From the NCBI GenBank assembly GCA_030533325.1, contig JAUNJJ010000014.1, forward strand, positions 1 through 49,590: a stretch of 49,590 nt of DNA, read 5' to 3'. Positions 17,167-26,360 of this stretch are shown here, piece by piece. This DNA comes from Oscillospiraceae bacterium. Its GTDB lineage: Bacteria > Bacillota > Clostridia > Oscillospirales > Ruminococcaceae. The first letter of the stretch is position 1. Each line of letters starts with the position of its first letter. The notes beneath the pieces were generated by a model, which saw only the letters and a program-made list of their open reading frames with translations, was not told the DNA's origin and did no database searches. The position numbers were made by a program, and so were the translations under genes.

Positions 17167-20100
17167 TTATTCCTCGTTCAGCAGCTGAGCCTTAATTTCT
17201 TCGAGATTATCAGGTAAAATACGCTCACGGATACGCGGATAGTTCCCGCATATTTCACGGTAATCACAGTAGCTGCAGACATTTTTGTTTTTGTCGTAGT
17301 TAAGCGGTGAAGCTGAAATATCTCCGCTGTAAAGATCATCGGCCATTTTTTCAAGCAGTCTGTAAGTGTGTGCTCTCAGATTTTCAAACTGTTTCCGTGA
17401 AAGACATGAACTTACCACTTTGTTGAATTCAGGTATCCCGTCCTTTCCGGCTTTATTAAGTTTTGCCGGAATATATATGCCTGCAATATTTTCTTCCATA
17501 GCCTCAAGAACCTTAAGCTCTTTAAGAACAACACCGGTCATGTGATAAAAACTCTGAAGGTAAAGCTGCTTGTCCCTGCTGTCATTTCTCTTTCTGTCAA
17601 GTGCAATCCTGCCGGAAGGCATATAGAGGACACCAGCCGGAATGCTCTGTCCGAACGGTCCTGAATTTCCGGTAACAGAAAAGAGATACAGCAGCATCTG
17701 CATGTCAATTCCAAAAACAATATTATCCAGGCTGAATTTCTTTTCGCCCGTCTTATAGTCAATTACCCTGATAAATCTCTCGCCCTTGTCCTCATAAATA
17801 TCAACACGGTCAATCTTTCCTCTTAAAATAATCTCAACGCCTTCCAGGGATCTGAGTTTCACAGGTTCAACCCCGTTTTCCTCACTGATTTCAAATTCGA
17901 ATTTCAGCGGTTCAAATTTTGAAACGGAAAGTTCCTCCTTCAGATGTGAAACAAGGGAAAGTGTATCTTCTGTAAACTTTTCAAAAGCATCATCGAGACG
18001 TGCATTTTTACCAAAGTTTCCGCCAAGATTTTCAGTTCTGTACTGGTCAGAGGTTTCTTTTATAATACCGGCAATCTTTTCATCTGTAAGTGCAAGAAAC
18101 TCTTCTCTGGAGCTGCAGCCTGAAAATATTTTTTCAAGACAGGCGTGAACCAGATTCCCCAGCTCCATAAGGTTCATTTCCTTTCTGCCTCTTGCAGCTA
18201 TACGAAGTGCATGATGGCAGAAAAATTTGAAGTGACAGAGATTATACTCCTCAAATGAAGTTGCAGAAACGGTCAGTCTGTTTCCAAGAAGTTTTGACAG
18301 AAGCTCACTGTCCTCAACATGATGGTCAGCATCAGGCTTAAGCATTTCGAGATACTCTATCTTTTCACTGTAAACCGGATCTTCCTTAAGTGCTTCCCTC
18401 AGTGATGCACACAGAACTGAATCCTGTTCTCCGTTCTGAACATAGTTGTAGTAAGCCGACTGCGGCGTAGGAGAATAAAAAATTATGTCATGTGAAGAAG
18501 CTGTGTCCGAAATGATGTCTGAAAACATTCCCTTTATTCTTGTAAGAATATAGGAAGGATACCTTGTTCCTCCCGCTGAATCTGAAAGCGGATATGTTAT
18601 AATAACCTGCTCTGAAGCTGACGAAAACAGACGGTATACAGTAAACCTTTCATCTGTAAGCAACCGCTTTGTATCCTTTCCAAGATCAATTCCAAGTTTT
18701 TCAAATGCCTGCCTGTCAGTATCACTGAGCATTCCGCTCTGTTTAACAGCATAAGGAAGTATCCCCTCATTTGCCCCCATGACAAAAATGACTTTCTGCC
18801 CCTCAAGACGAGCCTTTTCAGCAGATACAACAGACACAGCATCCAGCTCCTGAGGTGCACTTAAAAATCTGTTCTGTTTCAGGATAAGAATAAACAGCTC
18901 GCAGAAATCTTCGGAAGATATCTTCTGCTGGTCAAGAACCTCCGAGAGTGTACTGAATATATCAACGATACATCCCCAGAGTCTGTTAAGTTCCGAAGCC
19001 ATATATGTGTCCTGGTTATCCTTGTAAACTGAGATAAGTTTTTTTATTCTTCTGGTTATCTCCTGCTCCTCAAGAAAACCGTAGATAAGCTGACACATTC
19101 CTGAAGCAGTACAGTCTGTGCATTTTTTACGCAGTTCAAGTACAGGATCAACAAGAGCTGCTCTGAGCCCTTCCATGTATTCAAGTTCTTTTTTATCAAC
19201 AGATCCCGCCAGTTCTGTTTCAGTGAAACTGCTCTCCCAGAGTTCATCTTCAACATTCCACTTGAAACAGAAATTTTCAAGTGATGATATCTGTTCTATT
19301 GTCAGCGGAGTGAGCATTGTTTTAGCATACCTGAATACAGTATCCGTTTCTGTTTTCTTTCTGCCTGCAAGTTCCAGAAGCGACCTTACAAGAAGTACAA
19401 CAGATGTGTGCATAACGGATTTTTCAGTATCCGAAAAATATGGAATCCCATAGCGCTCCATAGCCGCTCCAAGAACTGCATCATAGTCTTCCGGCTGTCT
19501 TGATGCAACAGATATTTCCCCAAATCTGTATCCTTTTGTGTTTACAAGATATCTTATATATGAACAGACAAATTCCGCCTCCTGATAAAAGTCCCTTGCC
19601 TCTGTTATTTTTACAAATCCCTCAGATGAAATTTTTTCTCTTCTCTTTCCGAAAACTGTCCTGCTAAGAGTCTCTACAGCTGCATTTTTAAATCTCATTG
19701 GTTTGTCCAGTATGGTTTCACTGCACTTTATGCTGTATTTGTCTGCAATTGCCTTTATCCTGAGATATGTTGAATTTACAGTGGCAAACAGAGAGTATTC
19801 CTTTTTCTCTGTTTCAGGAGTACAGAGAGAAACAAACACCTCCGCTGCTTCTGAAACTGCAACGTCTATCATCTCAAGTTCATCAGGACTGAAGCTGTCA
19901 AACTCATCTATGAAAAATATACTTTCCTCAAAAAAGTCATTCATATTTGCGATGGCTGCAGCCTCAGTAATGTCGGAAAGTCCGTCACGATATCCTTTTT
20001 CTGTAAGAATTCTGTCATATGCTGAATATATCAGAGAAATGTCAAATCCTTTATCACGTATCTTCGCATCAGCTCCGTTAAGAAGTGAGGCAAACTTTTC

Positions 20101-20505
20101 AGGAGATACCGCAGCCCGCCTTAAATCCTCCGTGATTCCGAGAGCATCTTTTATAAATGAACGGTTTCCTGCCTGTCTGGTATAGTAAAGCATAGACTTG
20201 TTTTTCCGGATTTCCTTCATAGCCAGATACATAACCGCAGTTTTTACATTATCATCGGCATATTCTCCGGAACGGTTTCCGAAGGTATCAAAAATAAATC
20301 CGGCAAGACGGGTAAAACTCAGAACATTTATGCTGTTTGAAACGGCACTTCCAAGGTTCAGGTACATCTTGCGCTCATATTCAAAGGTAAACTGCTCCGG
20401 AACAATAACAAAAATCTTTTTCTTACTTTCCGAATACTCTCTGATCTTTTCAATAATCTCCGAGGACTTTCCGCTTCCTGCCTCGCCCAGAATAAAATTA
20501 ACCAT
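17167..20505 (-). CDS. addB: ATP-dependent nuclease subunit AddB
   Basis: 1112 residues. Partner of AddA, first in the operon. GEAGSGKSSEI (7-17) is the P-loop. The nuclease motif RVIDYKTGEK lies near residue 930. The iron-sulfur cluster that staples the nuclease domain is recognisable from one Cys before it (CHFKFFCHH, near 765) and a C-terminal CSYCDYREICG set (near 1080), the C...CxxCxxxxxC plan of AddB. The helicase motifs beyond the P-loop are degenerate, as is normal for this subunit. AGGGGTG precedes the ATG. Confidence 0.95.
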   Translation of the reverse strand: MVNFILGEAGSGKSSEIIEKIREYSESKKKIFVIVPEQFTFEYERKMYLNLGSAVSNSINVLSFTRLAGFIFDTFGNRSGEYADDNVKTAVMYLAMKEIRKNKSMLYYTRQAGNRSFIKDALGITEDLRRAAVSPEKFASLLNGADAKIRDKGFDISLIYSAYDRILTEKGYRDGLSDITEAAAIANMNDFFEESIFFIDEFDSFSPDELEMIDVAVSEAAEVFVSLCTPETEKKEYSLFATVNSTYLRIKAIADKYSIKCSETILDKPMRFKNAAVETLSRTVFGKRREKISSEGFVKITEARDFYQEAEFVCSYIRYLVNTKGYRFGEISVASRQPEDYDAVLGAAMERYGIPYFSDTEKSVMHTSVVLLVRSLLELAGRKKTETDTVFRYAKTMLTPLTIEQISSLENFCFKWNVEDELWESSFTETELAGSVDKKELEYMEGLRAALVDPVLELRKKCTDCTASGMCQLIYGFLEEQEITRRIKKLISVYKDNQDTYMASELNRLWGCIVDIFSTLSEVLDQQKISSEDFCELFILILKQNRFLSAPQELDAVSVVSAEKARLEGQKVIFVMGANEGILPYAVKQSGMLSDTDRQAFEKLGIDLGKDTKRLLTDERFTVYRLFSSASEQVIITYPLSDSAGGTRYPSYILTRIKGMFSDIISDTASSHDIIFYSPTPQSAYYNYVQNGEQDSVLCASLREALKEDPVYSEKIEYLEMLKPDADHHVEDSELLSKLLGNRLTVSATSFEEYNLCHFKFFCHHALRIAARGRKEMNLMELGNLVHACLEKIFSGCSSREEFLALTDEKIAGIIKETSDQYRTENLGGNFGKNARLDDAFEKFTEDTLSLVSHLKEELSVSKFEPLKFEFEISEENGVEPVKLRSLEGVEIILRGKIDRVDIYEDKGERFIRVIDYKTGEKKFSLDNIVFGIDMQMLLYLFSVTGNSGPFGQSIPAGVLYMPSGRIALDRKRNDSRDKQLYLQSFYHMTGVVLKELKVLEAMEENIAGIYIPAKLNKAGKDGIPEFNKVVSSCLSRKQFENLRAHTYRLLEKMADDLYSGDISASPLNYDKNKNVCSYCDYREICGNYPRIRERILPDNLEEIKAQLLNEE

Positions 20506-20549
20506 TTTTTCACCCCTGTATTTTTTCAGAATTATCAGATATTATTTTC

Positions 20550-20578
20550 ATTATACCATAGTCTTATCTTTTTTACAA
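20550..20578 (-). promoter_or_regulatory. Promoter of the addBA operon
   Basis: Minus strand: TTGTAA (20578-20573), 17 bases, TATAAT (20555-20550), 45 bases before the addB start. Confidence 0.75.
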
Positions 20579-20584
20579 TGCAAA

Positions 20585-20613
20585 AGGCTGTGCAGCAAGT
20601 TGCCGCACAGCCT
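20585..20613 (-). terminator. Terminator of nrdDG
   Basis: GGCTGTGC and GCACAGCC arms with extra GCAA/TTGC pairing are followed on the minus strand by TTTTG. It starts 6 bases after the nrdG stop and matches the hairpin after icd. Confidence 0.75.
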
Positions 20614-20618
20614 TCTCT

Positions 20619-21140
20619 TTATATATCCATAAGTACTGTCTTTCCTGATAAAAGACTTTGTTTAACATCTATAATCCGCTGGTTTTCCGAACCTCTGAAA
20701 TGAAGACGAAGATTTTTCTTTTCTTCAATAAATTCACCGTCAACCAGTACATCAATAAGAGAAAGAAGTTTGTCAGTCTTCTCACACACTGCTCTTCCGT
20801 TTCCGGAAAAATCAGTTTCGAAAGTATAGCCGGTATAAAACCAGATATCTTTTTCAGGATACTTTTCTCTGACTTTTTCTATAAATGGCAGCAGTGCTTT
20901 CTGATTCGGCTTTTCCATAGGTTCTCCGCCAAGAACGGTCAGCCCCCTGATATATGATGGTTCCATGAGTGAAATAATCTCATCCTGAATTTTTTCATCA
21001 AAAATATTTCCGTAGTCAAAATCCCAGGTTTCCGGATTAAAGCAGCCTTTACAGTGATGTGTACAGCCGCTTACAAAAAGTGATACTCTGACTCCGGGAC
21101 CATTGGCGACATCGCGTTTCTTAAGCTGAGCGTATTTCAT
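20619..21140 (-). CDS. nrdG: Anaerobic ribonucleotide reductase activating enzyme
   Basis: 173 residues. A radical-SAM enzyme that places the glycyl radical on NrdD. The [4Fe-4S] cysteines are Cys26, Cys30 and Cys33 in SGCTHHCKGCFNP. VLGGEPME gives the SAM-binding glycine-rich strand. Length is normal. It begins 1 base after nrdD ends, so the two are translated from one message in the usual nrdD-nrdG order. Confidence 0.97.
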   Translation of the reverse strand: MKYAQLKKRDVANGPGVRVSLFVSGCTHHCKGCFNPETWDFDYGNIFDEKIQDEIISLMEPSYIRGLTVLGGEPMEKPNQKALLPFIEKVREKYPEKDIWFYTGYTFETDFSGNGRAVCEKTDKLLSLIDVLVDGEFIEEKKNLRLHFRGSENQRIIDVKQSLLSGKTVLMDI

Positions 21141-21141
21141 A

Positions 21142-23277
21142 TTATAAATGCAGCACTCTTTCCTTTATTTCTTTAGTCTTTCCTGTATTCCAGAAGTTTT
21201 CGCCAAGGTATCCGCATGTTCTTCTTGTAACTGTAAGTCTTGAACGGTCCTTGTTATGACACTGAGGGCATTCCCATTCGTTGTCGTCATTTATAATTAT
21301 CTCTCCGTCAAATCCGCATGCATGGCAGTAGTCAGACTTTGTATTGAACTCTGCATACTGGATATTGTCGTATATAAATTTTACCATATCCTTGAGGGCA
21401 TCGAGATTTCCTGTGATATTCGGTATCTCAACATATGAAATACATCCGCCTGTTGAAATCTTCTGGAACTGACTTTCGAACTCAAACTTTTCAAATGCGT
21501 CAATCTTCTCACGAACATCAACGTGGTATGAGTTTGTGTAGTAACCCTTGTCTGTTATGTCTTTTATCTCACCGAATCTCTGTTTGTCAATTCTTGCAAA
21601 TCTGTAGCAGAGACTTTCTGCCGGTGTTCCGTACAGTGCAAAGCCTATTCCTGTACGTTCTCTCCAGCGTTCGGTAGCTTCCTTCATATGATTCATAACC
21701 TTCAGAGCAAATTCTTTACCTTCAGGAGTTGTATGACTTACGCCCTTCATAAGCTTTGTAACTTCGTAGAGACCTATGTAACCGAGAGAAATACTTGAGT
21801 AACCACCATGAAGCAGCTTGTCAATCTTCTCACCCTTTTCAAGACGTGCAATCGCACCATACTGCCAGTGAATAGGACTGACATCTGAAAGAGTTCCCTC
21901 AAGCGCCTTGTGTCTGCACATAAGAGCCTCAAAACAAAGTTCAAGTCTCTCATCAAATATGCGCCAGAATTCACTTTCGTTGCCGTTTGCGATAATACCT
22001 ATCTGAGGAAGGTTAATACTTACAACACCCTGATTGAAACGTCCTTCAAATTTGTATTCGCCGTTTTCGTCCTTCCATGGTGAAAGGAAGCTTCTGCATC
22101 CCATACAGCTGAATACATTTCCTTCGTAGTTTTCTCTCATTTTCTTTGCAGAAATATAGTCAGGGTACATTCTCTTTGCCGAACACTTTACTGCAAGCTC
22201 TGTGAGATAATCGTACTTTCCGCCTTTGAAGCAGTTGTTTTCATCGAGCACATAAATGAGTTTAGGGAACGCAGGAGTAGCATTTACACCGGCTTCATTC
22301 TTTATTCCTTCATATCTCTGTCTGAGAATTTCCTCAATAATCATGGAATTTTCTTCAACATATTCATCGTTGTCATCAACATGAAGGAAAAGTGTTACGA
22401 AAGGCGCCTGACCGTTTGTCGTCATAAGCGTATTTATCTGATACTGAATGGTCTGGACGCCTGATTTTAATTCGTCCCGAAGTCTGAGGTCAACAATTTT
22501 GTTTATTGTTTCTTCATCAAGTGTATCTGCAAACTGCTTTTTCATATCACGAAGATACTTGTCTCTGCTCTTTCGGAGATACTTTCCGAGATGAATCATG
22601 TCAACTGACTGTCCGCCGTACTGGTTACTTGCTACAGCTGAAATAATCTGAGTCATTACTGTACATGCCACCTGAAAACTCTTAGGAGACTCTATCATCT
22701 TTCCGTTCATCACTGTACCATTGTCAAGCATATCACCAATGTTTATCAGACAGCAGTTGAAGATAGGCTGAATAAAGTAGTCAGCATCGTGAAAGTGAAG
22801 TATACCCTGATCATGAGCCATTGAGATTCGCTCAGGAAGAAGCATTCTTCTTGTAAGGTCTCTTGAAACTTCGCCAGCAATATAGTCGCGCTGAGTTGAA
22901 GCAAGAATAGTGTTCTTGTTTGAATTTTCTTCAGCAAGCTCTTTGTTTTCGTTCTTAATAAGCTTGAGAATAGATTCATCAGTTGTATTTGCCTTTCTGA
23001 GAAGAGCTCTCTGATAGCGATAAATTATGTACTTCTTCGCAAGAGTGTACTTGTCCTGTCTGACAAGTTCGCTTTCAATCATATCCTGAATTGTTTCCAC
23101 ATTGAGGACTTTGTTCTCTGCATATTTTTCAATATACTTTACGATATTTTCGATTGAATTATTTTCAACTTTCTCATTGTCCGGAACCTCGGCATTTGCC
23201 TTTTTTATGGCCCTTACAATCTTCGTTTTGTCATATTCCGTAACTCTTCCGTCTCTCTTCTGAACCTTCATTTTCAA
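21142..23277 (-). CDS. nrdD: Anaerobic (class III) ribonucleoside-triphosphate reductase
   Basis: 711 residues. It reduces ribonucleoside triphosphates to dNTPs under anaerobic conditions, using formate as reductant in characterised relatives. Order: ATP-cone regulatory domain (about 1-95, KVQKRDGRVTEYDKTKIVRAI), a catalytic barrel, a Zn-binding site (CHACGF...CPQCHN, about 650-680) and the glycyl-radical loop RRTCGYLG with Gly689. AGAGGAG precedes the ATG. Its upstream region has two NrdR boxes. No class I or II reductase is seen in the window. Confidence 0.97.
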   Translation of the reverse strand: MKMKVQKRDGRVTEYDKTKIVRAIKKANAEVPDNEKVENNSIENIVKYIEKYAENKVLNVETIQDMIESELVRQDKYTLAKKYIIYRYQRALLRKANTTDESILKLIKNENKELAEENSNKNTILASTQRDYIAGEVSRDLTRRMLLPERISMAHDQGILHFHDADYFIQPIFNCCLINIGDMLDNGTVMNGKMIESPKSFQVACTVMTQIISAVASNQYGGQSVDMIHLGKYLRKSRDKYLRDMKKQFADTLDEETINKIVDLRLRDELKSGVQTIQYQINTLMTTNGQAPFVTLFLHVDDNDEYVEENSMIIEEILRQRYEGIKNEAGVNATPAFPKLIYVLDENNCFKGGKYDYLTELAVKCSAKRMYPDYISAKKMRENYEGNVFSCMGCRSFLSPWKDENGEYKFEGRFNQGVVSINLPQIGIIANGNESEFWRIFDERLELCFEALMCRHKALEGTLSDVSPIHWQYGAIARLEKGEKIDKLLHGGYSSISLGYIGLYEVTKLMKGVSHTTPEGKEFALKVMNHMKEATERWRERTGIGFALYGTPAESLCYRFARIDKQRFGEIKDITDKGYYTNSYHVDVREKIDAFEKFEFESQFQKISTGGCISYVEIPNITGNLDALKDMVKFIYDNIQYAEFNTKSDYCHACGFDGEIIINDDNEWECPQCHNKDRSRLTVTRRTCGYLGENFWNTGKTKEIKERVLHL

Positions 23278-23283
23278 GCAACT

Positions 23284-23330
23284 CCTCTATATATTGTGTT
23301 TTGTCTGAAACAACCACCTAAATATTGTGT
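23284..23330 (-). promoter_or_regulatory. Two NrdR boxes upstream of nrdD
   Basis: Minus strand: ACACAATATTTAGGTG (23330-23315) and ACACAATATATAGAGG (23299-23284). Both match the NrdR consensus (ACACWATATATWGTGT) in the left half and the centre. Their starts are 31 bases apart, three helical turns, as for known NrdR pairs. They lie between the promoter and the start codon, so NrdR should repress when dATP is high. Confidence 0.85.
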
Positions 23331-23334
23331 TATA

Positions 23335-23363
23335 ATAATACATCATCCCCGGACATTTGTCAA
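23335..23363 (-). promoter_or_regulatory. Promoter of nrdDG
   Basis: Minus strand: TTGACA (23363-23358), 17 bases, TATTAT (23340-23335). It sits just upstream of the distal NrdR box. Confidence 0.85.
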
Positions 23364-23430
23364 GGGAATTTTCTGGAGATTATATGCATGAAATGTCACA
23401 ACTGGTATACCAGAAAATAGCAACACACAT

Positions 23431-23466
23431 AAAAATCATAGTCCAGATGTTTCCGAACTATGATTT
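23431..23466 (-). terminator. Terminator candidate after the DivIVA-like gene
   Basis: AAATCATAGT and ACTATGATTT, a perfect 10-base stem, with TTTTTATG following on the minus strand. It is AT-rich and about 60 bases after the stop. Confidence 0.6.
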
Positions 23467-23525
23467 GCTGGCATATAAAATTTTATTGCTTTTTTTAGGC
23501 GTTTTGCCCATTATAGGTCCGACGG

Positions 23526-24857
23526 TTATACTCCCTCAACTTCTGCAGCTTTTGCAAGTGCAGCAAGATCGTTTTTCCACTTTTCCCCGTTACTGCTCTG
23601 GTTCTTCGGACGATTTTCCGCTTTGACATTTGACGAAATCTCTACCTGCTTTGTAAGAGCCTCGAGATCATCCATAGCCCAGTTATCACCGCCTGATGTG
23701 CTGTTTCTGCGACTCTCATGAACCGGCTTAGCACGCTCAGCCGACGGAACAGAAGCTAAATATTCATCAAGCGATTTTTTATCAAACATTGTTTTGCTGT
23801 AATCATCAATTTTCCTGTCTGCATCTTCCACAGTTTTACTGAAGTTTTCCTCAGCTTTGTTAATTGCATCTGCAATAACTTTAAGATTTTCCTTAAGTTT
23901 ATCAAGATCAGCCCTGAATGAAGTTCTGATTTCTTCAGAAATTTTGTCAAGTCCGCCTGCTTTATTTATTACTTCATTCTTAACATCTTCAACTGACTTT
24001 TCAGCGTTGTCCACTATTTCCTTAGCCTTACGGTCTGCTTCTTCGAGCACCCTGCTGCTTCTTTCATCAGCTTCCTTAGTCTTTGTCTGAGCTGCAGCCT
24101 CTGCATCGCTGATAATTTTTTCAGCTTTTTCCTTTGCTTCTTCTGAAAGCTTATCTGCAGCTGCCTGTGCTTCAATTGTAATCTTCTTTGCTGTATTCTG
24201 AGCTTCGATAAATACGTTTCCTATATCAAATGAACTCTTGAATTCTGATTCAGATACTGCAGGAGCCTCCTTTGCCTTCTTAAGATCAGAATCAAGTTCT
24301 TCAATCTTTTTCTTAAGTTCTGCAATTTCCTTATTCTTTAACTGAACAAGATTTTCGTTATTCTTAATAAGTTCATCCTTCTCAGAAATCTTTTTATTAA
24401 GTTCTGCAATCTGTGCACTGTTGTCTTCGGATGGCTTTGAAGATTCTGACAGTGCAGGAGCAATACTGCCTGAACCTCTCTCAGCTTCGTAAAGCATCTT
24501 TTCACTCTGTCTTGCTTTTTTCTCTGACTGCAGCGCTTCTTCAAGCTTCTTAAGCGTTATAGTTGTTGAGTTGAGTTTATTTTTAAGTGTCTTAACCTCA
24601 TTCTCAAGTTCCGATTCACGTGCACTGCCCGATCCTCCAGCGGATGACACTTTTTTAGCTGAAGCAAGATTTTCTTCAGCATTTCTCAGTTTATCATTTG
24701 CTTCCTCAAGTTCGTTCTCAAGAGTCTGTGTTTTCTCTGTGAGTTTATCTATTTCTTCTACAAGGTTTTTGATGTAATTATCAACATCTTCCTTTATGTA
24801 GCCCTTTGTAAATCCGGTTGTTTCCCTTAATATACCTAATTCGTTCTTATCACTCAT
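23526..24857 (-). CDS. DivIVA-like coiled-coil protein
   Basis: 443 residues. The first 45, with ETTGFTKGYIKEDVDNYIKNL, match the DivIVA/GpsB lipid-binding N-terminus (G-hydrophobic...VD.F/YL). The remainder is long coiled coil (about 30-200 and 230-370), rich in Glu, Lys and Ala, with EAQAAADKLSEEAKEKAEKI-type heptads. It ends in a short Ser/Asn-rich tail. Such proteins sense membrane curvature and recruit division or wall factors. It lies at the end of the dcw cluster behind ftsZ but has its own promoter. Sequence below the N-terminus is too simple to assign a subtype. Confidence 0.75.
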   Translation of the reverse strand: MSDKNELGILRETTGFTKGYIKEDVDNYIKNLVEEIDKLTEKTQTLENELEEANDKLRNAEENLASAKKVSSAGGSGSARESELENEVKTLKNKLNSTTITLKKLEEALQSEKKARQSEKMLYEAERGSGSIAPALSESSKPSEDNSAQIAELNKKISEKDELIKNNENLVQLKNKEIAELKKKIEELDSDLKKAKEAPAVSESEFKSSFDIGNVFIEAQNTAKKITIEAQAAADKLSEEAKEKAEKIISDAEAAAQTKTKEADERSSRVLEEADRKAKEIVDNAEKSVEDVKNEVINKAGGLDKISEEIRTSFRADLDKLKENLKVIADAINKAEENFSKTVEDADRKIDDYSKTMFDKKSLDEYLASVPSAERAKPVHESRRNSTSGGDNWAMDDLEALTKQVEISSNVKAENRPKNQSSNGEKWKNDLAALAKAAEVEGV

Positions 24858-24919
24858 ATTTTATTTCCTCCTGAATGAGAAATGCTTCAAAAAAAGCAAC
24901 TTCCGATGATTATAGTACT

Positions 24920-24949
24920 ATTATAACATATATTACATCATTTTTACAA
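24920..24949 (-). promoter_or_regulatory. Promoter of the DivIVA-like gene
   Basis: Minus strand: TTGTAA (24949-24944), 18 bases, TATAAT (24925-24920), about 60 bases before the start. Confidence 0.65.
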
Positions 24950-25015
24950 CACCAAAAACTTACCAAGCTTTCGGAAAATCAATTGTTAGATATGCACAAT
25001 TTTCAGGCATGATTT

Positions 25016-25048
25016 AACAACAAAACGCACGATTTGTACCGTGCGTTT
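25016..25048 (-). terminator. Terminator of ftsZ
   Basis: AACGCACG and CGTGCGTT arms with an 8-base loop are followed on the minus strand by TTGTTG. It begins 25 bases after the ftsZ stop. Confidence 0.75.
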
Positions 25049-25072
25049 CAAATAATAATTTATAAGAATGTA

Positions 25073-26212
25073 TTATTTCTTATTGTCAAGAATCTTGAAG
25101 ATAGCATCAAGATCATCTTCATCAGATGAACTGCTGATTGATGAAGAAATTGATGATGACTTCTGAACCGGTGTCTTTACAACAGGAGCTTCATCAACAA
25201 CCGGAGCTGTAGATGTCTGCTTTTCCTGAACTGGTGTAATCACACTCTTAGGTTCGCCAAATCCTGCAGCAATAACAGTGATTCTCATTTCGTCCTGCAT
25301 ATCTTCCTTGAACGCTGTACCAAAGATAAATTCAACGTCATCAGCTGCTGTATCTGTAATCATCTTTGTAGCTGTATCAACATCCTCTGCAAGAACATCC
25401 TCTGACATGGCAATGTTAATAAGGAGTCTGTTAGCGCCTGAGATTGATGTTTCAAGAAGCGGACTTGATATTACTGCCTTGGCAGCGTCTGTTGCCTTGT
25501 CCTTGCCCTGGCCATGACCAATAGCCATATGTGCATAGCCTGCACCCTTCATAATTGTTGAAACGTCTGCAAAGTCAAGGTTGATAAATCCGTCATCTGT
25601 AATAAGATCAGAAATGCTCTTTACACCTGTTTTGAGAATATCATCTGCAAGCGAGAATGATTCTCTCATTGTAAGCGGCTTTTCAAAACCAACAAGGAGC
25701 TTTTCATTAGGAATAACAATAAGTGAGTCAACATACTTTCTGAGTTCTGCAATACCTCTTTCAGCCTGAAGCATCTTCTGTTCTCTTTCAAAAAGGAACG
25801 GCTTTGTTACTACAGCAACCGTAAGAATATCCATCTCCTTTGCTATCTGGGCAACAACAGGGGCTGCACCTGTACCTGTTCCACCACCCATACCTGCTGT
25901 GATGAATATCATATCGGCATCCTTAAGAGCCGCTGCGATTTCTTCCTTGTTTTCCTCAGCTGATCTCTCACCAACTTCAGGCTTGTTTCCAGCACCTCTG
26001 CCTCTTGTGAGTTTTGAGCCAATCTGAATTTTTGAAGTTGCTTTGGAGTTTCTGAGAGCTGCCGCATCTGTATTTATTGCTATGTATTCGATATCGGTAA
26101 CACCTGAATCAGCCATACAGTTAAGAGCGTTTCCACCGCCGCCGCCGACACCTATTACTTTTATATTTACTTCCGGATCATATGCATCGTTTTCAAAAAC
26201 AAAACCTGCCAT
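25073..26212 (-). CDS. ftsZ: Cell division protein FtsZ
   Basis: 379 residues. The tubulin-like GTPase forms the Z-ring. GVGGGGGNALNCM (about 21-33) and GGGTGTGAAPVVA (about 109-121) are the GTP-binding loops. LLVGFEKPLTMRESF and the T7 loop NLDFADVSTIMKGAG complete the domain. The C-terminal linker is Ser-rich and ends DEDDLDAIFKILDNKK. This occupies the place of the conserved tail that binds FtsA and SepF, but lacks the usual D-I-P-x-F-L core. No ftsA is found beside it. GAGAGGAG precedes the ATG. Confidence 0.97.
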   Translation of the reverse strand: MAGFVFENDAYDPEVNIKVIGVGGGGGNALNCMADSGVTDIEYIAINTDAAALRNSKATSKIQIGSKLTRGRGAGNKPEVGERSAEENKEEIAAALKDADMIFITAGMGGGTGTGAAPVVAQIAKEMDILTVAVVTKPFLFEREQKMLQAERGIAELRKYVDSLIVIPNEKLLVGFEKPLTMRESFSLADDILKTGVKSISDLITDDGFINLDFADVSTIMKGAGYAHMAIGHGQGKDKATDAAKAVISSPLLETSISGANRLLINIAMSEDVLAEDVDTATKMITDTAADDVEFIFGTAFKEDMQDEMRITVIAAGFGEPKSVITPVQEKQTSTAPVVDEAPVVKTPVQKSSSISSSISSSSDEDDLDAIFKILDNKK

Positions 26213-26288
26213 TTTAATACTCCTCTCAATTTATATTTCATGAAAATTTAATTCAGTAAAAATTAATCCCTTATAAACATTTACTATT

Positions 26289-26317
26289 ATATTATCATAT
26301 TTTCGTTATAATTTCAA
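26289..26317 (-). promoter_or_regulatory. Promoter in front of ftsZ
   Basis: Minus strand: TTGAAA (26317-26312), 17 bases, TAATAT (26294-26289), within the 148-base gap after ftsQ. It would give ftsZ its own transcript. Confidence 0.6.
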
Positions 26318-26360
26318 GTGATATTTAAAAAAAATATGATATATTATTCAACACTATTCC

